64,000 nucleotides of DNA from Hymenobacter gummosus (GTDB lineage: Bacteria > Bacteroidota > Bacteroidia > Cytophagales > Hymenobacteraceae): positions 1-64,000 of the forward strand of contig NZ_RXOF01000018.1 of the NCBI RefSeq assembly GCF_003970915.1. Direction: 5' to 3'. Made by a program: the position numbers and the translations under genes. Under the pieces are notes generated by a model. It saw only the letters and a list, made by a program, of their open reading frames with translations, had not been told where the DNA came from and did no database searches. This document shows positions 53,492-60,329 of the stretch, piece after piece (positions within the stretch are counted from its first letter, which is position 1; the number at the start of each line of letters is the position of its first letter).

Positions 53492-53561
53492 CTTTGTTTT
53501 TGGCCTGTTTTGGCGGTTTTGCTACTTGGCTGTTCGGCTGTTTTCGGCTATCTTCGGGAGG

Positions 53562-53602
53562 AAACCGGGACATAAACCGGGAACGAAACCGGGACATAAC
53601 CG
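53562..53602 (+). repeat. 12-bp iterons before the integrase gene
   Basis: AAACCGGGACAT, AAACCGGGAACG, AAACCGGGACAT follow each other without gaps (53562-53597), with a partial fourth AACCG. They lie 11-51 bp before the integrase ATG. Candidate arm-type recombinase sites or operator. Confidence 0.75.
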
Positions 53603-53612
53603 ACCAAAGGCC

Positions 53613-54989
53613 ATGCTGCTGCCTACCCTCTACAAAAAGAAAATCAGCGTGCGGCTATACCCGCGGCTGGCGGCCACCAACCAGGAAGGGCTGTGCCCGG
53701 TGCGCCTGACGGCCCGCTGGCATGGGGAAGAGTTGCAGGTAGACACGGGCGAAATCATCCTGCCCCGGCGCGTGAGCAAAGACGGAGAGGTGGAGATGCT
53801 GTGGAACGGGCAGGGGGTCGTGGAGGGACGCCGGCCGACCGAGCGGGAGAAGGGTACCCTGCCGACTCACCCGGATACGGCGGTCAACATCAACGCCCGG
53901 CTGATGAAGATGGTGAAGCAGGTGACGGATACCTTCAACCGCCTCTACGACGCCGCGCCTGATCAGAAAGTCACCAAAGCCGCGCTGCTGGCGGAGCTGC
54001 TGCCAGGGCACGCGGCCCGCAAAGCAGCGCCCGTCCCGGCGCCGGTGTCGGCGAAGCCGGTGGAGCTGCCCACCTTCCGGCAGGTTCTGGAACAGTGGAA
54101 GCACGAAAACCGCAACCTGGCGAAAGACTCGCTGCGCAAGTACGACCAGCTGGCAACGATGATGGAAAGCTGGCGGCCCGACCTGCGGCCGGAGCAGGTA
54201 ACGCAGAAGGTGGCCAAGGAATACCTGCAGCACCTGCTGGACCTGCAGAAGTCAGACGCTACTATCAAGGTGCATTTCGCCGGCATCCGCAAGTGCCTGG
54301 AGCAGCTGGAGCTAAAGGCCGACATGGCTTGGCTGCAATACTCGGCCAAGAACGCGCCCCAGCTGGACCTGGAAATCGAGGAAGTGCGCAAGCTGGTGCG
54401 GTGGCAGCCCACGGCCGGGCACCTGGCCGAGGAACGGGACCGGTGGCTGTTTCAGCTGTTCAGCGGGCGGCGGTACGAGGACCTGGAAAAATTCGACAAG
54501 CGGGAGCGGATTACCCTAAGCCTGCCCGACGGTAGCAAGGTGCCCGCGCTGCTTCACGCGCAGGGCAAAACGGGCAATGACGCGGCCGTTCCCCTACCCC
54601 CTATTGCCGTGAACATCGGGGAACGATGGAACTGGCAGTTTCCGGCCCGGACGTGGCAGCAGCGGTGCGACTGGATAAAAGAAATTGCCCGCGAGGCGGG
54701 TCTGTCGCGGGAGTGGGATGACCGGCTGATTACGGGCGGCAAGGTGGTCCACAACTGGCGGCCGATTCACGAAGTCATCAGCACCCACACGGCGCGACAT
54801 ACGGCCGGCACCCTGCTCAAGCAGGTGAGCAACGGCAACAAGGCGCTGGCAAAGCTGGTGCTAGGCCACGCTGAGGAAGACGTAACGGACCGTTACGCCA
54901 AAGACAAAGCGCAGCAGCTGGCCCCGGCTATTCTGGAAGCGTGGCGGGGGGTGCTGGGCGAGTGGTTCGACGGGGTGCCGGTGAGGTAG
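53613..54989 (+). CDS. Tyrosine recombinase (phage/ICE integrase, Bacteroidota type)
   Basis: The 458-residue enzyme should catalyse insertion and excision at tRNA-Asn. It has an N-terminal Arm-DNA-binding-like domain (about 8-90; KKKISVRLYPRLAATNQEGL), a SAM-like core-binding domain (about 150-255; TFRQVLEQWKHENRNLAKDS) and the catalytic domain with R286 (FSGRRYEDL), H392-x-x-R395 (HTARHT), H419 and nucleophile Y428 (TDRYAK). All key residues are present. ATG 53613 is chosen; the open frame back to 53463 crosses the tRNA terminator and the iterons. Confidence 0.93.
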   Translation: MLLPTLYKKKISVRLYPRLAATNQEGLCPVRLTARWHGEELQVDTGEIILPRRVSKDGEVEMLWNGQGVVEGRRPTEREKGTLPTHPDTAVNINARLMKMVKQVTDTFNRLYDAAPDQKVTKAALLAELLPGHAARKAAPVPAPVSAKPVELPTFRQVLEQWKHENRNLAKDSLRKYDQLATMMESWRPDLRPEQVTQKVAKEYLQHLLDLQKSDATIKVHFAGIRKCLEQLELKADMAWLQYSAKNAPQLDLEIEEVRKLVRWQPTAGHLAEERDRWLFQLFSGRRYEDLEKFDKRERITLSLPDGSKVPALLHAQGKTGNDAAVPLPPIAVNIGERWNWQFPARTWQQRCDWIKEIAREAGLSREWDDRLITGGKVVHNWRPIHEVISTHTARHTAGTLLKQVSNGNKALAKLVLGHAEEDVTDRYAKDKAQQLAPAILEAWRGVLGEWFDGVPVR

Positions 54990-55046
54990 CAACCGACCGG
55001 CGGCAGGGTGGCTGCAGGGTGCCCGCAGACTGCCTCCGTCCTGCCT

Positions 55047-55241
55047 TCAGCTACGGTTTAGCGCGGCGGCTACTTCGGCCTCCGGCAGGCTCGTGTACGC
55101 GCAGAACTCCGCGACGGAAACGTAGGCGCGGGCGGGCTTGCGCAGGTGAATACGGATGCGTTGCAACAGGCGCTTGCCGGCGTCATAGCCGGTGCCGGTA
55201 AGCCGGGCAACGTCTTTGGGGTAAAGGCAAACCTGGGACAT
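55047..55241 (-). CDS. Small HTH-like protein (excisionase-like candidate), 64 aa
   Basis: A compact helical protein (MSQVCLYPKDVARLTG..., AGKRLLQRIRIHLRK, YVSVAEFCAYTSLPEAEV). Similar short proteins follow integrase genes in Bacteroidota elements, and the pattern of a winged-helix or excisionase domain fits. It is divergent from the nuclease gene and convergent with the integrase. The assignment as recombination directionality factor is inference. Confidence 0.55.
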   Translation of the reverse strand: MSQVCLYPKDVARLTGTGYDAGKRLLQRIRIHLRKPARAYVSVAEFCAYTSLPEAEVAAALNRS

Positions 55242-55311
55242 TTGGGGGCGGTCTGGGGCGGTTGGGACAGGCGAATATACAACGGATAAAAGCCGCTTGT
55301 AGGTTCGTGCT

Positions 55312-55914
55312 ATGAAAGCTAAAGCACTGTATTTCAGCGGGTGGTTGCTGATGGTTGCGGTTGGTTTGACCAGTGGCTTCCTTCGGTTCAGTTCAGGCGA
55401 AACTGCTCCTCATCGCCTGATGGCTGGCTCAGCGGGCACAGCCCCGCAGGAGGTGCCGGGCCGAGTGGTGCGGGTCGTGGACGGTGACACCTACGACCTG
55501 CTGGCCGGGGGTGTGACCTGGCGGGTACGGCTGCTGGGCGTAGACGCGCCGGAGCCGGACCAGCCTTTCGGGCCCCAGGCTGCCGACTCGGTAACGCAGC
55601 TGCTGGCCGCTCACCGAACAGTGCTGCTTACGCGCCGGGGTACGGACCTGTACGGGCGGACGCTGGCCGTCGTGCGGCTGCCGGTAGCGGGCCGGCCGGC
55701 ACACGCGCTGGATTCGCTGCTGGTAGCGCGCGGCTGGGCCTGGGCATGGGACCCGAAGCACCGGGTAGCGGGCCGCGCTGCGCAGCAGGCCGCGGCGGTG
55801 GCCGCCCGGCGTGGGCTCTGGAAATGCGGAGCCGTGGGCGTGCTCACGCCGCGACAGTGGCGGCAGCTCAACTACAGGAACAAGCGGCGCTACGGGGCGG
55901 GCTGTACTTGGTAG
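55312..55914 (+). CDS. Thermonuclease (SNase) family nuclease, exported
   Basis: An N-terminal membrane/signal segment (about 5-25, LYFSGWLLMVAVGLTSGFL) precedes a staphylococcal-nuclease-like OB-fold domain (about 48-165). Motifs: VVDGDTYDL, VRLLGVDAPEPD (catalytic Arg and Glu region), TDLYGRTLAVV and ARRGLWKC. It should cut DNA or RNA outside the cytosol. In an integrative element such nucleases may help DNA entry or attack rivals' DNA; which is not shown. Its stop is 57 bp before the next gene. Confidence 0.85.
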   Translation: MKAKALYFSGWLLMVAVGLTSGFLRFSSGETAPHRLMAGSAGTAPQEVPGRVVRVVDGDTYDLLAGGVTWRVRLLGVDAPEPDQPFGPQAADSVTQLLAAHRTVLLTRRGTDLYGRTLAVVRLPVAGRPAHALDSLLVARGWAWAWDPKHRVAGRAAQQAAAVAARRGLWKCGAVGVLTPRQWRQLNYRNKRRYGAGCTW

Positions 55915-55971
55915 CCGCGCAGACATCAGCAGCCAACACCAACGACTTTTCACTTTTAACCACTTACCAAG

Positions 55972-56718
55972 ATGGCACGTCAGACGGGCATCATCGGCAT
56001 CCAGGGCACCGTTGGGGGCCTGGTATTCAGCAAAAACGGGAACATCTCCCAGAAGCCGGCCAGCGACAAGGCCGCCTTCGCCAACTCGCCCAGCCGGGCG
56101 CGCACCCGCGAAAACGCGGCCGAGTTCGGCCTAGCCGCCAAGTACAGCAAGCTGCTCCGCGACTCGTTGCGCGTGGCTATTGCGTCGGCCAGCGACAGTC
56201 AGGTGGCGGCCCGCCTCACCAAGGTGATGCGCGAGGTCATCGGCCTCGACGACACCAACGACCGGGGCCAGCGGGTGTTCGACTCGGGTAACTCAGCGCC
56301 TCTGCTGGGCTTCAACTTCAACGCCGGGGCCGGCATCGGGCAGACCATGTACTTCCCTTACGAGGTAACGGGTAACGGGGCGGACGTGACGATGAGCATC
56401 CCGTCCCTGAACCCGGCCACCGACATTGCCGCCCCGCAGGGCGCCACGCACTTCGAGGTGATTTTCGCTGCCGCTGACCTCGACATGGAGGCAATGACCT
56501 TCACCAACGCCGTGGTGGCCGCCCCGCTGGGCATTCTGCCCCTCAGCGGCGCGGCGCTGGTAAACCAGTCGATGGTAGCCAGCTTCCCGGCTGCGCCGGC
56601 CGCCGCCAACCTAGTGGTGGGCGTGGTGGGCATCAACTTCTACCAGCAACTGAATGGCAAGTTCTACGCCCTCAACAACAACAGCACCAACCCGCTGGCT
56701 ATCGAGTACGTGGCCTAG
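55972..56718 (+). CDS. Uncharacterised MARQTGIIGIQGTVGG-type protein, 248 aa
   Basis: The N-terminus (MARQTGIIGIQGTVGGLVFS) matches a pattern I know from many uncharacterised Bacteroidota proteins, often near mobile elements (DUF6266-like style). A helical part follows (about 35-95), then a beta-rich, Ala/Gly-rich domain. No signal peptide. The size, composition and strong terminator after it are compatible with an abundant structural protein, but the role is unknown. Confidence 0.65.
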   Translation: MARQTGIIGIQGTVGGLVFSKNGNISQKPASDKAAFANSPSRARTRENAAEFGLAAKYSKLLRDSLRVAIASASDSQVAARLTKVMREVIGLDDTNDRGQRVFDSGNSAPLLGFNFNAGAGIGQTMYFPYEVTGNGADVTMSIPSLNPATDIAAPQGATHFEVIFAAADLDMEAMTFTNAVVAAPLGILPLSGAALVNQSMVASFPAAPAAANLVVGVVGINFYQQLNGKFYALNNNSTNPLAIEYVA

Positions 56719-56740
56719 CCCTGGGGCACCCTGGCACAGA

Positions 56741-56766
56741 GCGGCCGGCCGAAAGTGGCCGGCCGT
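56741..56766 (+). terminator. Terminator
   Basis: GCGGCCGGCC and GGCCGGCCG pair across a 6-nt loop, followed by five T. It ends the preceding gene. Confidence 0.85.
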
Positions 56767-56795
56767 TTTTCTCTCACCTCCAACTTCTTATCACC

Positions 56796-57266
56796 ATGGC
56801 ACTCACGGCCTATCAACAACAATTCAAGCGGCGCATGAAGCGCGCCATCAGCCTGCGGGCCAGGGCCGACAGGAAAGCCCGGCGCTACACCCAGCTGCTG
56901 GCGGAAGCCATCGGGGCGGCCGAGGACGCGGCTACGCAGATGAACGCGCTGAATCAGCTCTACAACGTGGACGTAAGCACGCAAACCATCTTGGTGCACG
57001 ACGTGCAGCAGCTGGCGACGCGCACACAGCTGACGGACGCGCTGGCTGCCAGCACGCCGGGCGAGGAGCTGGTAATCTTCAACCAGATTCCTGATGCCAA
57101 CGGCGGGCAGCCCCTTCCCAACAACCCGCTGTTTGGTGAACCGGCGACAGGTACCCCTACCACCCCGCCGGCGCAGACGGACAGCAAAGCGCTGCCGAGG
57201 GAAGCTGTAGTCAAAAATGCCGCGGAGGTTATTGAAGCCCCGGCAGCCACCTCTGAGCCGAGGTAG
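56796..57266 (+). CDS. Hypothetical protein, 156 aa
   Basis: A basic helical N-terminus (QQQFKRRMKRAISLRARADRK) is followed by a helical middle (about 30-90) and a Pro/Thr/Ala-rich tail of about 60 residues. No family recognised. It sits between two terminators, 77 bp after the MARQTG-type gene, so the two may be a partly uncoupled pair. Confidence 0.55.
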   Translation: MALTAYQQQFKRRMKRAISLRARADRKARRYTQLLAEAIGAAEDAATQMNALNQLYNVDVSTQTILVHDVQQLATRTQLTDALAASTPGEELVIFNQIPDANGGQPLPNNPLFGEPATGTPTTPPAQTDSKALPREAVVKNAAEVIEAPAATSEPR

Positions 57267-57288
57267 CTAATCACCGCAAAAGTTAGGT

Positions 57289-57324
57289 AAAGGCCGGCCT
57301 CTGCAACGGGGGCCGGCCTTTTTG
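57289..57324 (+). terminator. Terminator
   Basis: AAAGGCCGGCC (57290-57300) and GGCCGGCCTTT (57311-57321) pair, followed by more T. It separates the high-GC cargo genes from the lower-GC defence cassette. Confidence 0.85.
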
Positions 57325-57364
57325 CAAGAAAACGGCTTAAACAGGCCGGGCCGTCTAATTATAT

Positions 57365-57372
57365 TAGCTTCG
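57365..57372 (+). promoter_or_regulatory. -7 box for the DUF262-HEPN operon
   Basis: TAGCTTCG in an AT-rich stretch, 36 bp before ATG 57409. It supports that start over the frame open to 57322. Confidence 0.45.
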
Positions 57373-57408
57373 CAGCGTTTTCAGCTACAATCTCCTATAA
57401 CGCACCCG

Positions 57409-58977
57409 ATGGCGAAGCACTCCAAGCAGAAGCTAGTGGCAATATTTGCGCAAACCATTGAAGGGGAAGGCGCTCAGGTTGAATATATCACCCCACATGA
57501 GGCGCACCCAGCGGTGCTGGATGTCAAGACAAGCGAGTTTTCGGGACGCTTTCGCATTTACATCTGGAACCTATCCCGTGGTGGTAATAGTAGACCAAGC
57601 TGGGAGTACCGCATCCAGGTAACAGGAGTCGAGGCATTCCAGCAGGGGGAAGGAGAGACAACGCTGATACTTGGTTATTGGGCCCCTCTTGAACTATTTG
57701 TTGCCTACGACTTCAAAAAGCACGATGCTCCACTTGGAACGTCTGTCTCGCTGCAAGTCCGCGAGGAGGCACTTCATGAGGCAGTAATAGAAGGCATAAC
57801 CGTTAAAGGGAAGGAAAACGCCGAGCAGGTTGTAGTGTTCAGCAAAGAGAGTGCGCTGACCTACCTAAAGAATCACGATGCTATTCATGCCGGCTACTTT
57901 AACAGTGAGGTTGAGCAGGGCACTTACGTTGACTTAGGAGAGGACGAGCCAAGCAGCCGCCGGTACTCCCTAACAAGCTACGGTGTTGACTACCCCATTG
58001 ACTCTTTGGTTAAGAGGCTTAACCCAGAGACAGGAAACATCTATGTGCCTAGCTTTCAACGGCAGTTTATTTGGACTCGTGAGACGGCCTCACGGTTTAT
58101 CGAGTCGCTTATCCTGGGCCTACCAGTGCCTAGCGTCGTCCTCGCACATGACAGCAGTGACAAGCTAATTATTGTTGATGGACAGCAGCGGCTCCTGAGC
58201 TTGCGGGCATTTTACTCCGGGCTGTTACGCGGCGACAAATTTACCCTTAAAGGGGTAGCTCCTGACTTGGAGGGGAAAGGATACAATAATCTCACAGCAG
58301 ATGACCAAAGCCGACTTGACAATCAGACTATTCACGCAATTATAATCAAGCCGAACGACCCAGTAGAGGACTCAGCAGGAGTATACACGCTTTTTGAGCG
58401 CCTAAATACAGGCGGCCAAAAGCTAACGGCGCAGGAGATTAGGGCAAGCATGTACTATGGTGCTTTTAACGACTACCTGAATGAGCTGACTAACGCTCCG
58501 GCCTGGGTGGAGATTTTCGGCTACTCAAACCGCTTCCGCAACCAAGAGCTAATCCTTCGATTTTTTGCGTTGTACTATAATCGGTCCGCCTATGAAAAGC
58601 CAATGTCCTTGTTTCTGAACAAGTTTATGTCGGAAAACAGGAACCTTCAACTCCACCCGCGGGCCGAGCTTGACGCTTTGCTTCTGCCCGCTTTAACTCG
58701 TGTGGCGAGCGTACTGGGCAGACGCGCGTTCCGACTAGGCGGCGGCATTAACGCTGCAGTTTTTGACTCTGTTGTAATAGCACTGGCTATGCGCCTGGCG
58801 CGTGACCCGGAAATGCCACCAGGCCACGTAAGCGAGGCATATAGTCAACTGCTACGAGACGATAGATATGTTGGCGCGGTGCGAGCTGGCACATCGGATA
58901 AGGCTTCTATCGAAACAAGGATTGAGGTAGCGCGCGAATACTTCGATAAGGACTATTATGGTGCGCCCTTGCTATGA
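57409..58977 (+). CDS. DUF262 (GmrSD-type) protein with N-terminal R-M-associated domain
   Basis: The C-terminal part (about 185-522) is a DUF262 ParB/sulfiredoxin-like nuclease-associated domain: YVPSFQRQFIWTRETASRFI, then the hallmark VDGQQRLLSL with D257, and FERLNTGGQKLTAQEIR. The first ~170 residues (FRIYIWNLSRGG, EYRIQVTG, SLQVREEALHEA) resemble a domain seen beside methylases and restriction genes, possibly a DNA-modification reader; that match is from memory. GmrSD-type proteins cut modified DNA, but no DUF1524 HNH half is fused here. Its stop overlaps the HEPN gene start (ATGA). Confidence 0.82.
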   Translation: MAKHSKQKLVAIFAQTIEGEGAQVEYITPHEAHPAVLDVKTSEFSGRFRIYIWNLSRGGNSRPSWEYRIQVTGVEAFQQGEGETTLILGYWAPLELFVAYDFKKHDAPLGTSVSLQVREEALHEAVIEGITVKGKENAEQVVVFSKESALTYLKNHDAIHAGYFNSEVEQGTYVDLGEDEPSSRRYSLTSYGVDYPIDSLVKRLNPETGNIYVPSFQRQFIWTRETASRFIESLILGLPVPSVVLAHDSSDKLIIVDGQQRLLSLRAFYSGLLRGDKFTLKGVAPDLEGKGYNNLTADDQSRLDNQTIHAIIIKPNDPVEDSAGVYTLFERLNTGGQKLTAQEIRASMYYGAFNDYLNELTNAPAWVEIFGYSNRFRNQELILRFFALYYNRSAYEKPMSLFLNKFMSENRNLQLHPRAELDALLLPALTRVASVLGRRAFRLGGGINAAVFDSVVIALAMRLARDPEMPPGHVSEAYSQLLRDDRYVGAVRAGTSDKASIETRIEVAREYFDKDYYGAPLL

Positions 58978-59456
58978 GAATTGAAGCAATGGAGCGGCAG
59001 CTAGATAACTTGTTTCAACTGGCGGCCAATATGCCCCCCGATGAGCCGCAAGCCCGGCTAGCTGAGTATCTATGTATCCGAACCTCCGGGCTGATGGAGC
59101 AGGTGGTCAAGCACCTGTTAAAGGAGTACGCCAAAAGCACGTCGGCTGCTGAGGTGGCAAAATACGTTGAGGGAAAGACAGACAGAATAGCAAACCTGCC
59201 CAATGACAAGCTGGTTGAACTGCTACTGTCCTTTAGCGAGAGTTGGCGGGATGAGTACGTGGCGAATATCAGCGAAGAGGCAGCGGGTGCACTAAACTCA
59301 ATTGTCGGCCTACGCAACAAATTGGCACATGGTATTGATCCTGGAGGCATCAGCTACCGAAGGATATTTGAATACTACACAAACGTGCGTACTCTCTTCC
59401 CAGTATTAAAACAAATCATATCGAAGGATAAACGACGACTTAGGAGGACGCGTTAA
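58974..59456 (+). CDS. HEPN-domain protein with intact RNxxxH, 160 aa
   Basis: A helical protein of the RiboL-PSP-HEPN / MAE_28990-like type. The catalytic motif RNKLAH is at R114-H119, preceded by a helix (EEAAGALNSIVGL). HEPN proteins with this motif are usually metal-independent RNases acting in toxin-antitoxin and abortive infection systems. It is translated by overlap from the DUF262 gene, so the pair likely works together. Its stop overlaps the stop of the convergent HNH gene. Confidence 0.82.
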   Translation: MRIEAMERQLDNLFQLAANMPPDEPQARLAEYLCIRTSGLMEQVVKHLLKEYAKSTSAAEVAKYVEGKTDRIANLPNDKLVELLLSFSESWRDEYVANISEEAAGALNSIVGLRNKLAHGIDPGGISYRRIFEYYTNVRTLFPVLKQIISKDKRRLRRTR

Positions 59457-60325
59457 AATGCGCAGCGGATGCGATGAGCCCGCAATGCGTCACGGTTAGG
59501 GTGGTTGGCAGCGGAGGCCGGCAGCCGCAGCTGCTGCCCGGCTAGCGTAGTGTACTCGGAGCCGGCTAGCAAGGGAGAAAGCTCCACTTTCAGCGTTACA
59601 GGGTCAATGGCGAGAAGCTGCAAGTCAAAGAGCGTGTGAATGTCGGCTCGCAGCGGTAGGCCGTTTTGAACGTGGTTGGTTGAAGGGCCTAGGTAAGGGA
59701 TGATGTGAGCGGCCTCAAGCAGCGGCTCGACCTGGCAGCCGGTGACGGGGCAGGTGCTGTCATAGGCAGCGAGCAGACTATTGCGAAAGGCCGCCTGGCC
59801 GCGACGACGAACGATGCTAGCTAACACCCACTCGCGGCCGTCGCGGATGGTAGCAGGGTTGAATCCGGCCTCCTTATCTTGCCTGGCTTGCACCTCTGCT
59901 AGGCTAGGAATAGTGCCGCTGCGCGCTAGCGTGAAAAGGGCTGGGTGGGCGCCGCTGTGGCTATGGTACTCGAAGCGACCTAAGTAGCGGTAGCCACCGC
60001 CGCTATATTGGCCTGGCGTCTCGCGGTAAAACACCAGCAACTCCAAGCCGCTTAGCTCATGGGTGATTATATAATGGTCGTTACGTCCGGCTGGCTGCCC
60101 ACGCCATATTAGGGTATTGCCATCGATAAGCTGGCTATGGGGCTCCTGGCCTGGCTGCTGGCCAGTGATTGAAAGCCAGACGGAATTGTAGCCGCTGGGC
60201 CTAAATACCTCTCGGCCAATTGTAGCGTCGGTAATGTGAAGCAGCCGCTGCAACTCATCGATGGTGTAAATCTGGCCCTCGGCAAGCTGCTCAGAGGCGA
60301 ACCGGGAGCTTGAAGCATGAGGCAT
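59453..60325 (-). CDS. HNH endonuclease with N-terminal recognition-like domain
   Basis: The C-terminal part (about 180-250) is an HNH nuclease: FRNSLLAAYDSTCPVTGCQV, EPLLEAAHIIPYLGPSTNHV, QNGLPLRADIHTLFDLQLL, with the two metal-binding histidine regions intact. The first ~150 residues (DELQRLLHITDATIGREVFR, LELLVFYRETPGQ, RYLGRFEYHSHSG) look like the DNA- or base-recognition domains found before HNH in modification-dependent enzymes. It starts 4 bp after the Z1 stop, so it belongs to that operon and is likely its nuclease. Confidence 0.82.
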   Translation of the reverse strand: MPHASSSRFASEQLAEGQIYTIDELQRLLHITDATIGREVFRPSGYNSVWLSITGQQPGQEPHSQLIDGNTLIWRGQPAGRNDHYIITHELSGLELLVFYRETPGQYSGGGYRYLGRFEYHSHSGAHPALFTLARSGTIPSLAEVQARQDKEAGFNPATIRDGREWVLASIVRRRGQAAFRNSLLAAYDSTCPVTGCQVEPLLEAAHIIPYLGPSTNHVQNGLPLRADIHTLFDLQLLAIDPVTLKVELSPLLAGSEYTTLAGQQLRLPASAANHPNRDALRAHRIRCAF

Positions 60326-60329
60326 CTAC

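Noticed and set aside
53463-53612. Earlier integrase start at ATG 53463
   Set aside because: It would use the tRNA terminator hairpin and the 12-bp iterons as coding DNA, giving a KPGHKPGTKPGH-type stretch and an odd hydrophobic leader.
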